Source: CALUVN01 sp944323595
GTDB lineage: Bacteria; Cyanobacteriota; Vampirovibrionia; Gastranaerophilales; Gastranaerophilaceae
Direction of reading: 5' to 3'
Assembly (NCBI GenBank): GCA_963931255.1
Contig: OZ006972.1
Coordinates: forward strand, 1,798,001-1,862,000
DNA: 64,000 bases
Under the pieces are notes generated by a model that was not told where the DNA came from, made no database searches, and saw only the letters and a list, made by a program, of their open reading frames with translations. Position numbers and translations under genes: made by a program. Below, one piece after another: positions 1 to 8,815 of this stretch; the stretch's first letter is position 1, and each line of letters begins with the position of its first letter.

Positions 1-4
1 ACAT
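1..4 (-). CDS. Start codon of a gene running off the left edge
   Basis: An ATG on the minus strand at 2-4 is preceded by AGAGGATATT, a good ribosome binding site at normal spacing. It lies about 100 bases downstream of the etfA stop in the same direction, so it is probably the next gene of the redox operon. Only the first codon is inside the window, so nothing can be said about the product. Bases 5-103 hold no other gene I can see. Confidence 0.3.
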
Positions 5-103
5 AATATCCTCTCTGTATTTTGCTTTTTACTGATTTATTTTAACACAGAAAAATTTTATGGTAAATCTTTCCAGAAATTTGAGTCTGTCAGTGCTTTA
101 TCC

Positions 104-1108
104 TTATTTTTTAATCATGTTAATAAGTTCTGGAAGTATTTCAAACACATCGCCTGCAATAGCTATATCTGCAATATCAAAGATAGGTGCATTTTTATCA
201 ATGTTAATTGCAATAATTTTATCGGAACCAGTCATACCTACAGTATGCTGCAGTGCTCCGGATATGCCGCAGGCTATGTAGATTTTGGGAGTAACAGTTT
301 TTCCGGTCTGACCGATTTGCATTTCATGGCTTGCAAGCCCCATTTCAACGGCAACACGGCTTGCGCCGACTTTTGCATTTAACAGTGACGCAAATTCTTT
401 TAACATTTCAAATCCCATTAAATCTTTCATTCCCCGTCCACCCGCAACAATGATTTCTGCATCTTCAAGTGCACTTTCTTCTTTTTCCGGATTTTTAAGG
501 AATTCAATGAGGTTAACTTTTTTTTCTATGTCATCGATATTTGCTTTTTTCGTAATAAATTTAGTATCTTTTTTTACAAATTCTTTCAGCGGCTTAAAAA
601 CTTTCGGTCTGACCGTTGCCATTTGAGGCTGATTTTTGCATAGAATCGTTGCCATAAGCTGTCCGCCGAATGTCGGACGTGTTGCTGCAAGCTGACCTTT
701 TTCGTTTATATCTAATTCTATACAGTCTGCAGTAAGTCCTGTGTGCAGTGATGAAGATATTCTTGGTGCAATATCTCTGCCTTGAGTTGTTGCACCTATT
801 ATGAAAATTTCAGGATCGATTTCTTTTGTTAAATCTGTAATGATTTTAGAATAGTATTCTGTTGAATAATCCTGTAATCTTTCATCCTCAACAACATAAA
901 CCGTATCAATATTATTTTCGGTAAATCCCTCTTTAAAGTTTTCAACAAGGTTTTTGCTTCCTAAAAGTATTGCATAAATCGGAGCATCATTAAGTTTTTT
1001 TGATAATTCGTTAGCTTTAGCCGCCAGTTCAAAAAATACAGGATGAACGTATTGTCCGTCTTCACTGTATCTTGTAAGTTCTGCGTATAGTAAAATACCT
1101 TTACTCAT
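104..1108 (-). CDS. etfA: Electron transfer flavoprotein alpha subunit
   Basis: EtfA forms a heterodimer with EtfB that carries FAD and shuttles electrons between dehydrogenases and an acceptor in the cytoplasm. The C-terminal third has the family FAD-binding signature (GASRVAVEMG, then QIGQTGKTV and ACGISGALQH), ending with the usual DIADIAIAGD segment. Length (about 334 residues) is normal. A reading from an upstream TTG at 1114 is possible, but the ATG at 1106-1108 is preferred because TTAGGAGCG lies at proper spacing before it. The start overlaps the etfB stop by 8 bases, indicating translational coupling. It is the last complete gene of the minus-strand operon with the NfnA-like gene, the four-cysteine gene and etfB. 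The alpha subunit alone does not show whether the complex is bifurcating. Confidence 0.95.
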   Translation of the reverse strand: MSKGILLYAELTRYSEDGQYVHPVFFELAAKANELSKKLNDAPIYAILLGSKNLVENFKEGFTENNIDTVYVVEDERLQDYSTEYYSKIITDLTKEIDPEIFIIGATTQGRDIAPRISSSLHTGLTADCIELDINEKGQLAATRPTFGGQLMATILCKNQPQMATVRPKVFKPLKEFVKKDTKFITKKANIDDIEKKVNLIEFLKNPEKEESALEDAEIIVAGGRGMKDLMGFEMLKEFASLLNAKVGASRVAVEMGLASHEMQIGQTGKTVTPKIYIACGISGALQHTVGMTGSDKIIAINIDKNAPIFDIADIAIAGDVFEILPELINMIKK

Positions 1109-1904
1109 TGTCAAACGCTCCTAATTCATGCAGTTTGTTGTATAAAAAAATTACCTGACTTTCCGGAGAAGCTTCTGTCGGCGGAACATTGCGATGCTTC
1201 TGAATAGGTCGGAAAGCTTTGCTTACGTATGTAGGAGAACCTTTCAGCCCGGCTCGTTCTGGAGCAAGCTCGATATCATCCATTGTCAAAGTTGTAATTT
1301 CTGCATTTTTTGCATTAATTATTCCGTTAATTTTAGCCCTTGTCGGCTCTTCGTCTTCTTTTTTCAATAGGCAGAGCAGTACCGGAAATTCCGCGGTTAA
1401 TTTTTCTACCCCGTCTTCAACTTCTCTCAAGACTGTTACTGTTTTTTCGTCAAAGCTTTCGATTTCTTTCACATAGGTTATCTGCGGGATGTTCAGCATA
1501 TTCGCAACAGTCGGTCCTGTTTGCGCGGTATCTCCGTCAATGGCAAATTGTCCGCAAATTATCATATCAAAATCAGGTATAATTTTTTTTATTGCGGCAG
1601 AGAGCGTCGAACCTGTTGCGTATGTGTCAGCTGCAGCAAATTTTTTATCAGATATTAAATACCCCCTGTCAACGCCGACAGATATTGCTTTTCTCAAAAT
1701 TTCTTCTGCCTGTGCAGGACCCATTGTGAGAGCAGTAAGTTCAGCATTAGTATCTTTTTGTTTAATTTTTAATGCTGCTTCAATCGCGTATACATCATAA
1801 GGGTTAAGGATGCTTTCGACTCCCTCTCTCTGAATTGTGTTATGTTCGGTCCATTTGATATCTGTTGTGTCAGGAACCTGTTTGATGCATATTGCAATTT
1901 TCAT
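1101..1904 (-). CDS. etfB: Electron transfer flavoprotein beta subunit
   Basis: This is the partner of EtfA; beta subunits bind AMP or, in bifurcating forms, a second FAD. The N-terminus (MKIAICIKQVPDT) and the segments NPYDVYAIEAALK, ALTMGP and ICGQFAIDGDTAQTGP are family signatures. At 267 residues it has normal length. The gene starts 8 bases after the stop of the four-cysteine gene and overlaps etfA by 8 bases. Its upstream neighbours are an NfnA/SudB-type flavoprotein and the four-cysteine protein rather than the usual acyl-CoA dehydrogenase. This suggests, without proving, that the Etf here exchanges electrons with an NAD(P)H/ferredoxin flavoprotein. Confidence 0.95.
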   Translation of the reverse strand: MKIAICIKQVPDTTDIKWTEHNTIQREGVESILNPYDVYAIEAALKIKQKDTNAELTALTMGPAQAEEILRKAISVGVDRGYLISDKKFAAADTYATGSTLSAAIKKIIPDFDMIICGQFAIDGDTAQTGPTVANMLNIPQITYVKEIESFDEKTVTVLREVEDGVEKLTAEFPVLLCLLKKEDEEPTRAKINGIINAKNAEITTLTMDDIELAPERAGLKGSPTYVSKAFRPIQKHRNVPPTEASPESQVIFLYNKLHELGAFDNE

Positions 1905-1912
1905 AGTTTAAT

Positions 1913-2101
1913 TTAACCTGATTTTTTCGCTGCTGTCTGTTTTGTGTTTGCACTGATTAGAGCATTATACCCGAGTAAATACATAGAGCATTTTTTTACG
2001 TTTGCTATGTACCACGCACATCTTTCCTGTGTGCAGACCATATCAACATTTGCGGCTACACTCATCAGCGGGCAGAAAGGTATATCTTTTTGAATTGCCA
2101 T
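1913..2101 (-). CDS. Small four-cysteine protein of the Nfn-Etf operon
   Basis: This is a 62-residue protein I do not recognise by name. It has four cysteines at positions 10, 23, 28 and 38 (C-x12-C-x4-C-x9-C), within a conserved-looking core containing MVCTQERCAWYIANVKKC. That spacing could hold an iron-sulfur cluster or a zinc ion, but no known motif matches exactly. The ribosome binding site AAAGGAG is strong and well placed. It sits between an NfnA-like flavoprotein and etfB with spacings of 15 and 8 bases, so it is surely co-transcribed with both. A role in electron transfer or in assembly of this redox complex is an inference from context only. Confidence 0.8.
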   Translation of the reverse strand: MAIQKDIPFCPLMSVAANVDMVCTQERCAWYIANVKKCSMYLLGYNALISANTKQTAAKKSG

Positions 2102-2116
2102 ATATTATAATCTCCT

Positions 2117-2962
2117 TTAATGTAACGTTTCTGCTTGTTTTAAAAGGTTGCAATTTTCGTCGCGTTTTCTTTCCTGATCTTTATATATTCTTGTTCTGTT
2201 AATAACTTCATCAAAATCAATTTTATGAGCGTCAAAATCAGGACCGTCAACACAGGCAAATTTAACTTCTCCGCCTACTGTCAGTCTGCAGGCTCCACAC
2301 ATACCTGTTCCGTCAACCATAATCGGGTTCATGCTTGCTTCAGTATAAATTCCTTTATTACGGGTTAAATCCGCCACTGCTCTCATCATTGGCATAGGAC
2401 CAACGGCTATTGCGTAATCAATTTTTTCCTGCCCCATCAGACGTTCAAGAACCTGTGTTACAAAACCTTTTTCACCCATAGTACCGTCATCTGTTGTTAT
2501 GAATAATTCAGTGCAGGCGTCTTTCATCTTGTCAGCCCAGAAAATTAAATCCTTATTTCTTGCACCCATAATCATGTATACTTTGTTTCCTGCTTCTTTA
2601 AAAGCCTTAGCAATTAAATAGCATGGAGCCGCTCCATAGCCTCCGGCAAGGCATACAACGGTTCCGTATTTTTTAATATGTGTCGGCTGCCCCAGGGGTC
2701 CTACTATATCGTGAACTTCATCTCCTACGTTTAATGCCGCAAGCTGTTTTGTTGAATATCCTACAGCCATAAATACCAGAGTTAATTCACCTTTTTCTTT
2801 ATCAATATCAGCGATAGTTAAAGGTACACGTTCACTGTTTTCCGTGGCTCTGAATATTATAAATTGTCCTGCTTTTGCATTCCTTACAACGTAAGGAGCG
2901 TCTATTTTTATTTCATACTGGTTCGGACAAATTTCCTTTTTGGCTAAAATTTTATATCCCAT
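2117..2962 (-). CDS. NfnA/SudB-like FAD/[2Fe-2S] flavoprotein subunit
   Basis: The protein belongs to the sulfide dehydrogenase SudB / NADH-dependent ferredoxin:NADP+ oxidoreductase NfnA family, related to the electron-transfer subunit of dihydroorotate dehydrogenase. The N-terminal FAD domain carries RVPLTIADID, the central NAD(P) domain has LAGGYGAAPCYLIAKA, and the C-terminal part has DGTGMCGACRLTVGG followed by ACVDGPDF, which supplies the [2Fe-2S] cysteines. Length of 281 residues is normal. Start: ATG at 2960-2962 after AGGAGAGAAAT. The usual large partner (NfnB/GltD-like) is not adjacent; instead a four-cysteine protein and etfBA follow. The partner could be encoded elsewhere, or beyond the left edge. 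A minus-strand TATAAT lies at 2997-3002, without a convincing -35 box. Confidence 0.88.
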   Translation of the reverse strand: MGYKILAKKEICPNQYEIKIDAPYVVRNAKAGQFIIFRATENSERVPLTIADIDKEKGELTLVFMAVGYSTKQLAALNVGDEVHDIVGPLGQPTHIKKYGTVVCLAGGYGAAPCYLIAKAFKEAGNKVYMIMGARNKDLIFWADKMKDACTELFITTDDGTMGEKGFVTQVLERLMGQEKIDYAIAVGPMPMMRAVADLTRNKGIYTEASMNPIMVDGTGMCGACRLTVGGEVKFACVDGPDFDAHKIDFDEVINRTRIYKDQERKRDENCNLLKQAETLH

Positions 2963-3039
2963 ATTTCTCTCCTACAAATCAAATATTTATAATGAGATTA
3001 TACTATAAAAAATGAAATGATGGGATTTCTTAACAATTG

Positions 3040-4089
3040 TTATTCCAAAATTTCGTATGTATATTCAGGTCTTGCCTGAAGCATTTCTTCAATTTGTTTA
3101 AATGTTCTAAGCCCCTGAGTTGCTCCGAATTCAGAAACTACTCCCGCTGAATTTACAGATGCATACATCAAAGAACGCCCTATATCCAGCTTTGTTTTAC
3201 CGAGAGCTGCACAGAAAGTTGATGCAAAAGCATCTCCGGCACCGAGAGTTGATACTACAGGGCCGTCGTATACCGGACAGAAATAGTAATGTTCTCCATC
3301 ATATGCATACGCACCGTGGCTTCCGTCTGTGATTACAATAATTTGTGTATCACCGATTTTTAATTTTTTAAATATAGCCTTTAAGTCCGGATGAATTTTT
3401 TCTTCAGAAAATTTTTCTGTTCTTGTGTCAGGTCTTATTTGTATACCTGTAGACATAGATGCTTCATCTCTGTTCATTACAACGATTTCAGCACTTTCAA
3501 GAATTTTTTTGATGTAGTTAAAACCACGTTTTATGCTTGATGTTCCTGCATTGAAACAAACAAATACGTTATTTTCGTCTGCAAATTTTACGATATCATC
3601 AAGAACTTTGGTGCTATCACCGTTCATCGGTGCAATGTAGAGAAATTTTGCTTTTTTTATTGCATCAAAATTAATATCGGATTTTTTAATCATTGCATTT
3701 GCGCCCCTGTGTGCAAGAACGGTTCTGTCTCCCTGAAAGCTTGTGAGAATTATTGAAAAACCTGTACTTACATTAGGATCTTGAATAATATTTGAAGTAT
3801 CAATATTCTTTTTATTCTCAAAGGATTTCAGAATACCCTCAGAGTAGATATCATCGCCGATTTTGCAGATAACGCTGGTTTTAAATCCAAGGTTTGCAAA
3901 GTTCACTGCAGTGTTAACTCCTCCTCCGCCTACTTGCGAATCAAAATCCTTAATTTCAACTTTTGCACCGTATGGATAACTCATAAATTCTGATTTTTTA
4001 TTTTTAGTACAAACTGAAACTATATTGGCATCATCGCTTTCTACAAATACATCCATTGTTGCGCTGCCGATTGTGATAATATTGAACAT
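3040..4089 (-). CDS. PfkB/ribokinase-family carbohydrate kinase
   Basis: This is a cytoplasmic ATP-dependent kinase of the ribokinase fold. The N-terminal signature is GSATMDVF, the glycine-rich substrate loop is QVGGGGVNTAVNFANLG (about residues 50-70), and the ATP/anion-hole signature with the catalytic aspartate is STLGAGDAFAS near residue 290. The family includes sugar, nucleoside and ADP-sugar kinases; the substrate cannot be told from sequence. A TTG-initiated reading from 4104 exists, but ATG at 4087-4089 follows GAGGATTAAGT and is the better start (349 residues). The gene reads toward the redox operon but is separated from it by 77 bases containing a TATAAT, so co-transcription is uncertain. 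Confidence 0.85.
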   Translation of the reverse strand: MFNIITIGSATMDVFVESDDANIVSVCTKNKKSEFMSYPYGAKVEIKDFDSQVGGGGVNTAVNFANLGFKTSVICKIGDDIYSEGILKSFENKKNIDTSNIIQDPNVSTGFSIILTSFQGDRTVLAHRGANAMIKKSDINFDAIKKAKFLYIAPMNGDSTKVLDDIVKFADENNVFVCFNAGTSSIKRGFNYIKKILESAEIVVMNRDEASMSTGIQIRPDTRTEKFSEEKIHPDLKAIFKKLKIGDTQIIVITDGSHGAYAYDGEHYYFCPVYDGPVVSTLGAGDAFASTFCAALGKTKLDIGRSLMYASVNSAGVVSEFGATQGLRTFKQIEEMLQARPEYTYEILE

Positions 4090-4127
4090 ACTTAATCCTC
4101 TCAATTCTATAACTTTATGTAAAGTTT

Positions 4128-4155
4128 ATCATAAAACTTAGACAGATGCCAGCAA
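4128..4155 (-). promoter_or_regulatory. Candidate sigma-70 promoter for the PfkB kinase
   Basis: On the minus strand TTGCTG (-35) and TATGAT (-10) are separated by 16 bases, about 40 bases upstream of the kinase ATG. Confidence 0.45.
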
Positions 4156-4209
4156 AAATATTTTTCTTTTGTTTTAAAATAGTGGATACACGATGAATAA
4201 GGAAAAAGC

Positions 4210-6429
4210 ATGCAAATTGAAAAAATAAATAATATACAATTTACCCGCACACATTTACCGCAATTAAACAAAAATAAAATTAACAACAGTACAAATCCGA
4301 TAGCAGATTATAATCCTCCATATTATCAGGATTATAATATTACATTTGGAGCACGTCTTTTCAGAACTCCTGCCAATTTTTTTGAACAGGATTTTAATAG
4401 AAACGGTATGCCTCAGACAATGAAAGATTATTTGTTTGACGATTACGAAGACCGGCAAAACATGCCGCCGGCGCAGATGATGAAATTGGTATTTTCTGAC
4501 CTTAATGGTGTGCAAAATTTGGAGCAGGTAAAGCTTGTCTATCCTGAAGAAAAATTGTTCGCTAATTTAAAAGATAAACCGGCGATTAAATCCCGCACGG
4601 GTGTCCTTGCCGAAATTGATTTGATGAAACAGGAAGATAAATCTTTATTCAAGAATGGACAGGATAATTTAGGACTATATATTCTTAAAAAGATTTATAT
4701 TGAGGGCAAAACGCTGAAAGAAATTAATAAAGATTTTCAAAAAGACATTTCCGTACACTATAAGGGCTTAAGTCCTATTGATTACCGTACACTTTCAGCT
4801 TTTGGAATTAAATACCCGAATACAGCGTTCTGGAATTCATTTGTTGCGACCCGTGAAGACTTCCCATACGTATATAAACCGCGCAAAGCTATTGATTCCA
4901 GAATTCAGCATAAGGAAAACTCAGTCCAGAAATCTGCAGTAAAATCCGAACCTGTTAAAAAGAAATTTGATAATGTTAAGGACTGGGAAATTGACAAACT
5001 TTCAGACGCCTTAATAAGCGGTAAAGGTAATCTTGAAGAAACTAAAAAACAATTGAAAAAACGTAATATTAAAGATGGCATTAAAGATTCATTTGTTACA
5101 AAATACCTTGGAGAAATAAATGCCATTGTTCTGGAAAAAGTTCATGCCTCAGAAGAAATGAAAGATTTCTGGGAAAATTATGAAAATTTGACTGCCTCCC
5201 AGAAAACAAAATTAGAAGATTACTGGAACAGTGATCCGTTTATAAAAACGCAGCGTTCTACAGCAATGAAAGACACAATAAAATTATTCATGGATGCGTA
5301 CGGTGCTGACGGTAATAATGAAGAATTTCAGGACTTGTTAGACTATGCGCATTCGATAAAGCCGAACAGAATTGCACGGCAAAAAGAGCATGATAGGATT
5401 CAGTTCGAATATGAAGAACTATTTGCCTCTTTACCGTCCGATGAAGAAGTAGTTGTTCAAGAAAAAATTCAGGATAAGCCTGATATAGATCCTGATGCTC
5501 TGCTTAGAGAGCTTGCAATTAAAAACGGGGCAAAAGTTTATCAATTTGATTCTCCGGACGGAAATAAAATAACTTTTGTCTTGAAAATTGATGAAGAATT
5601 CGGAAACGCTCTCAGACAGGAAATAAAATTACTTCCGAGAGGTTTTGTTAATAAGTATCTTAATTTTATGCTTAAATCCCCTCTGGCGTCGGAAGATTAT
5701 AAAGAATCAATCGCACTTCTCTCAAAAGTGCCTGATTACGCTAAATCTAAATTTATGCCGCCAGATGTCTACAGAAAAATATCTGCTGAAATAAACCGTG
5801 ATTTTAATACTGCATATCCTCAGTTACTCAGAGCAAATGACATTGCTTTTGCAGAACAAATCCTTACCGGTCTGCCAGATAAATATGCTGAATTATTATT
5901 GCTTGATACTCAAAGACTTTTGTCTTTTGCTACAGATACTTTGCATATTGATGAATGGTCACCAAAAGAACGACAGGATTTAGAACGAAATTATGCGGAT
6001 TACCTGCTGCCGATAAAAAAAAGCAATGAAATAAACAGGGTTTATAGTGAACTTATATCTTATCTTGAAAGAATGGATTTGCAAAAAAGTATTCCGTCAC
6101 AATATGACTATCAGTGTGAAATATTGAGACTGTTAGCAGCCAATATTCAAGCACATCCTAATATTAAGTCACGTGTTAGTAAAGATTTGAAGTCAACACA
6201 ATTTGTTGATAAATATGGCGGCTCCGCGAAACTGCTACTCAAACCTGATGTCTCGCAGGCTATTAAAGATGTGCAGTGCGCATTAATGCTGGAAGACTTG
6301 TTGTCAAATCATGCCAATATTATGTCTTGTTCGCTTGTTTGCGATATTGATAACATCAGAACTTATATCAATGAACCTGTGCTACGTCAGGTGCTTCTAG
6401 AAAAATATATGCGTATTATTTCCAGTTAA
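4210..6429 (+). CDS. Large unrecognised protein with N-terminal ITFGA box
   Basis: This 739-residue protein is not one I recognise. It has no signal peptide or membrane helix. The first 40 residues are rich in Asn, Lys and Ile, followed by NITFGARL around residue 43-50. A similar [I/L]-[S/T/N]-F-x-G box appears at a similar distance from the start of the genes at 12552, 13982 and 41057. The remaining protein is charged and mostly helical, with Lys/Glu-rich stretches around residues 240-310. ATG follows AAGGAAAAAG. It is transcribed divergently from the sugar kinase and precedes the KPE-repeat protein by 122 bases. It is probably lineage-specific; a secreted or host-interacting function is only a guess from the shared N-terminus. 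Confidence 0.8.
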   Translation: MQIEKINNIQFTRTHLPQLNKNKINNSTNPIADYNPPYYQDYNITFGARLFRTPANFFEQDFNRNGMPQTMKDYLFDDYEDRQNMPPAQMMKLVFSDLNGVQNLEQVKLVYPEEKLFANLKDKPAIKSRTGVLAEIDLMKQEDKSLFKNGQDNLGLYILKKIYIEGKTLKEINKDFQKDISVHYKGLSPIDYRTLSAFGIKYPNTAFWNSFVATREDFPYVYKPRKAIDSRIQHKENSVQKSAVKSEPVKKKFDNVKDWEIDKLSDALISGKGNLEETKKQLKKRNIKDGIKDSFVTKYLGEINAIVLEKVHASEEMKDFWENYENLTASQKTKLEDYWNSDPFIKTQRSTAMKDTIKLFMDAYGADGNNEEFQDLLDYAHSIKPNRIARQKEHDRIQFEYEELFASLPSDEEVVVQEKIQDKPDIDPDALLRELAIKNGAKVYQFDSPDGNKITFVLKIDEEFGNALRQEIKLLPRGFVNKYLNFMLKSPLASEDYKESIALLSKVPDYAKSKFMPPDVYRKISAEINRDFNTAYPQLLRANDIAFAEQILTGLPDKYAELLLLDTQRLLSFATDTLHIDEWSPKERQDLERNYADYLLPIKKSNEINRVYSELISYLERMDLQKSIPSQYDYQCEILRLLAANIQAHPNIKSRVSKDLKSTQFVDKYGGSAKLLLKPDVSQAIKDVQCALMLEDLLSNHANIMSCSLVCDIDNIRTYINEPVLRQVLLEKYMRIISS

Positions 6430-6470
6430 TTTGTGTTTTTTATAACAACTTGTAATATTTGTTAATATAA

Positions 6471-6496
6471 TTCAAAAAAAAGTAAATTCTTTTTAT
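6471..6496 (+). repeat. A-rich upstream element, copy 1
   Basis: The segment TTCAAAAAAAAGTAAATTCT with a following T-rich tract lies 56-80 bases upstream of the KPE-repeat gene. A near-identical element is found at 20904-20928 upstream of another unknown gene. It may be a shared promoter-proximal UP-like element. Confidence 0.35.
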
Positions 6497-6551
6497 ATAA
6501 AAAACTTATAAATTATAACGGGGAAATTTAAGTTAAAATGGGGAATTTATT

Positions 6552-8744
6552 ATGTCAGATTTACAAGTTCAAGGAAACACCAGAATTGTTATTTCCAAAC
6601 CTTACGGGATTACGCATGCTTTGAAAAAGTTAGTAGAAGAAAATCCGTATGCAACAATGTCAGACGGAAAAATTACTCTTTCTCAATGGCAAAAGACATT
6701 AGAAACTCTTGATAAAATACAGGAAGAACGTTTAAAAAATAATCAAGCACCAATTTTCCGCGGCGGTAATGATAAAACAAGCAATGGTTGGAAAACAAGT
6801 TATATTGTATATCCTGATCAAAATATAGAATTTACACAAGAAGAAATGACCTCTTTGTATCAATCAATGGGTGTTCAGATAAATGAACCTGAAGAAGTAG
6901 TTGTAGCAACTCCTGAGGATATTGCTGCTTCTGAAGAAGCTGCGAAACAGGCACAAAAACCTTTAAGTGCGCAGGAACAACAACCTGAAGAAAAAACGCA
7001 GGGACGCTATGAACTTTCATGGAACCAAATTGGTGAAATCGGAGCAAAAAGCGGTAAGAATTTTGTAAAAAATATGTTCTGTGACGAAAACGGTTTTAGC
7101 TGGAAAAGAACGGGGGCAACGCTTGGTACCATTGCCGGTTTAGCTTTAGCAGCTCCTATTACCAAAAAATTGGGTGGTGGTAAAAAATTAGTAAACAGTA
7201 TTGCAAGACTTTCAAAAACTGCCGGTCTTGGTTTAAGCGGTTATATGACATATAATGGCGGCAAAAATTTAATTCAAGGCACAAAAGGTTATTACGATGC
7301 AACCACGGAAGAAGAAGCAAAAGCTCGTATGGAACAGGCCTGGGACGGCGGTATAGAAGCAGGTATGGCAATCCCTGCATTCCTGACAATTAGAGCAGGT
7401 GCTAATAAAGGACAACGTATGGTTGAAAATCAAGGTAAACCGAAAGGTAAACCAGAAGCTAAGCCGGAAGCAAAACCAGAAGTTAAGCCAGAAGTAAAAC
7501 CGGAAGCTAAGCCAGAAGTAAAACCGGAAGTTAAGCCAGAAGTAAAACCAGAAGCTAAGCCGGAAGCAAAACCGGAAGTTAAGCCAGAAGTAAAACCGGA
7601 AGTTAAGCCAGAAGTAAAACCGGAAGTTAAGCCGGAAGTAAAACCAGAAGCTAAGCCGGAAGCAAAACCAGAAGTTAAGCCAGAAGTAAAACCGGAAGCT
7701 AAGCCAGAAGTAAAACCGGAAGTTAAGCCAGAAGTAAAACCAGAAGCTAAGCCGGAAGCAAAACCGGAAGTTAAGCCAGAAGTAAAACCGGAAGTTAAGC
7801 CAGAAGTAAAACCGGAAGTTAAGCCGGAAGTAAAACCAGAAGCTAAGCCGGAAGCAAAACCGGAAGTTAAGCCAGAAGTAAAACCGGAAGTTAAGCCGGA
7901 AGCAAAACCAGAAGTTAAGCCAGAAGTAAAACCGGAAGCTAAGCCGGAAACTAAACCACAAATTGAAAATAAGCCTAAGTATACAACAATTGTAGATCAA
8001 GCCATAGAGTTGAAAACACAGAGTGATTGGAAACCTATGATTACTGATTTACTCAAGGGAAATCCTAAAAATCCTGAGCTTGTAAAATCATTTGTCAAAG
8101 ATTTGAATCAAGCAGATTTAGGAGATATCCAAACTCTCAAATCAACAGCTGACATGCTGGGTATTGATTTGATTGCTACTAATAAATATATTCTTATTAA
8201 AACAGGGGAATCAACTTATTACAAAATAGCAGCTAAAAATTCTAAAACACAGCAAACGGCAGCTCCTGAAGTAAAACCGGCAGAAAGTAAACCGGCAGCA
8301 AAGCCTGTTGATGAATCAAAGCAGACCGGAAAAAATGCTGCAAATGCTACAGTTGATTATAACAAAGTAGTCAAAACAGAAAAGAAAGTTTATTCTGACG
8401 GAATGGTTACTGAATATCAGTATAATTCTCAAAATAATGTAGTAAAAGAAACAAGATTTGATAAAGATGGCAAATTTATCTGCGAAACAAATTCTAAATT
8501 TGATGCAAACGGCAAAAAAATAGAGCATAATTATAAAGGCGCTGACGGATATGAAAACACCGAATTGTACAATAACGGAGTTGTTGAAAAAATAAAAACT
8601 AAAGGCTCATGGGGTGATGATGATTTAACAAGAGTTGGTGACGGAATCTATGAGGGTATCCGCATTAAACCTGACGGAACTCAGGTGAAAATCAGATTTA
8701 ACGATAAAACATACAAAACAACAGAACTTGGGCCTGTAGAATAA
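6552..8744 (+). CDS. KPE[A/V]-repeat protein with glycine-rich hydrophobic domain
   Basis: I know no homologue by name for this 730-residue protein. The N-terminal part (to about 150) is polar. A region at about 160-295 is Gly/Ala-rich and hydrophobic (TIAGLALAAP, LGLSGYMTYNGG, GIEAGMAIPAFLTIRAG) and could insert into or associate with a membrane. Residues 300-467 are 42 KPEx tetrapeptides, a Pro-rich rod with balanced charge like the wall- or periplasm-spanning Pro-rich spacers of other proteins. The C-terminal part contains repeats like YSDGMVTEYQYN and FDKDGKFICE, which resemble short beta-repeat (YD/MORN-type) sequences. There is no N-terminal signal peptide. The gene is flanked upstream by another lineage-type protein and ends in a strong terminator. 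A surface or structural role is inferred from architecture only. Confidence 0.85.
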   Translation: MSDLQVQGNTRIVISKPYGITHALKKLVEENPYATMSDGKITLSQWQKTLETLDKIQEERLKNNQAPIFRGGNDKTSNGWKTSYIVYPDQNIEFTQEEMTSLYQSMGVQINEPEEVVVATPEDIAASEEAAKQAQKPLSAQEQQPEEKTQGRYELSWNQIGEIGAKSGKNFVKNMFCDENGFSWKRTGATLGTIAGLALAAPITKKLGGGKKLVNSIARLSKTAGLGLSGYMTYNGGKNLIQGTKGYYDATTEEEAKARMEQAWDGGIEAGMAIPAFLTIRAGANKGQRMVENQGKPKGKPEAKPEAKPEVKPEVKPEAKPEVKPEVKPEVKPEAKPEAKPEVKPEVKPEVKPEVKPEVKPEVKPEAKPEAKPEVKPEVKPEAKPEVKPEVKPEVKPEAKPEAKPEVKPEVKPEVKPEVKPEVKPEVKPEAKPEAKPEVKPEVKPEVKPEAKPEVKPEVKPEAKPETKPQIENKPKYTTIVDQAIELKTQSDWKPMITDLLKGNPKNPELVKSFVKDLNQADLGDIQTLKSTADMLGIDLIATNKYILIKTGESTYYKIAAKNSKTQQTAAPEVKPAESKPAAKPVDESKQTGKNAANATVDYNKVVKTEKKVYSDGMVTEYQYNSQNNVVKETRFDKDGKFICETNSKFDANGKKIEHNYKGADGYENTELYNNGVVEKIKTKGSWGDDDLTRVGDGIYEGIRIKPDGTQVKIRFNDKTYKTTELGPVE
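7449..7952 (+). repeat. 12-bp coding tandem repeat, 42 units, nested
   Basis: The unit encodes Lys-Pro-Glu-(Ala/Val). The Ala/Val order is AAVVAVVV, AAVVVVVV, AAVVAVVV, AAVVVVVV, AAVVVAVV, then Ala and Thr. So 8-unit (96-bp) blocks of two kinds alternate and the 16-unit (192-bp) pair is duplicated. Codons alternate too (AAA CCR / AAG CCR), consistent with growth by unequal recombination. Confidence 0.97.
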
Positions 8745-8761
8745 AATGGTTTATTAAACAG

Positions 8762-8797
8762 ACAAGCCGGATATGCAATTATATCCGGCTTGTTTTA
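8762..8797 (+). terminator. Rho-independent terminator of the KPE-repeat gene
   Basis: A 13-bp perfect stem (ACAAGCCGGATAT / ATATCCGGCTTGT) is followed by TTTT. It lies between convergent genes (pnp ends at 8816) and may act in both directions. Confidence 0.85.
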
Positions 8798-8815
8798 ATA
8801 GATTTCTTTTAGGTG

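Noticed and set aside
7449..7952. CRISPR array at the 12-bp repeats
   Set aside because: The repeats are directly contiguous, in frame, and encode a regular peptide; there are no spacers.
7269..8000. A 243-codon open frame antisense to the KPE repeats, rich in Phe
   Set aside because: It is the mirror of the 12-bp repeat, with a highly biased composition (repeating F, R, L, Y) and no start signals. It exists only because the repeat has no stops in that frame.
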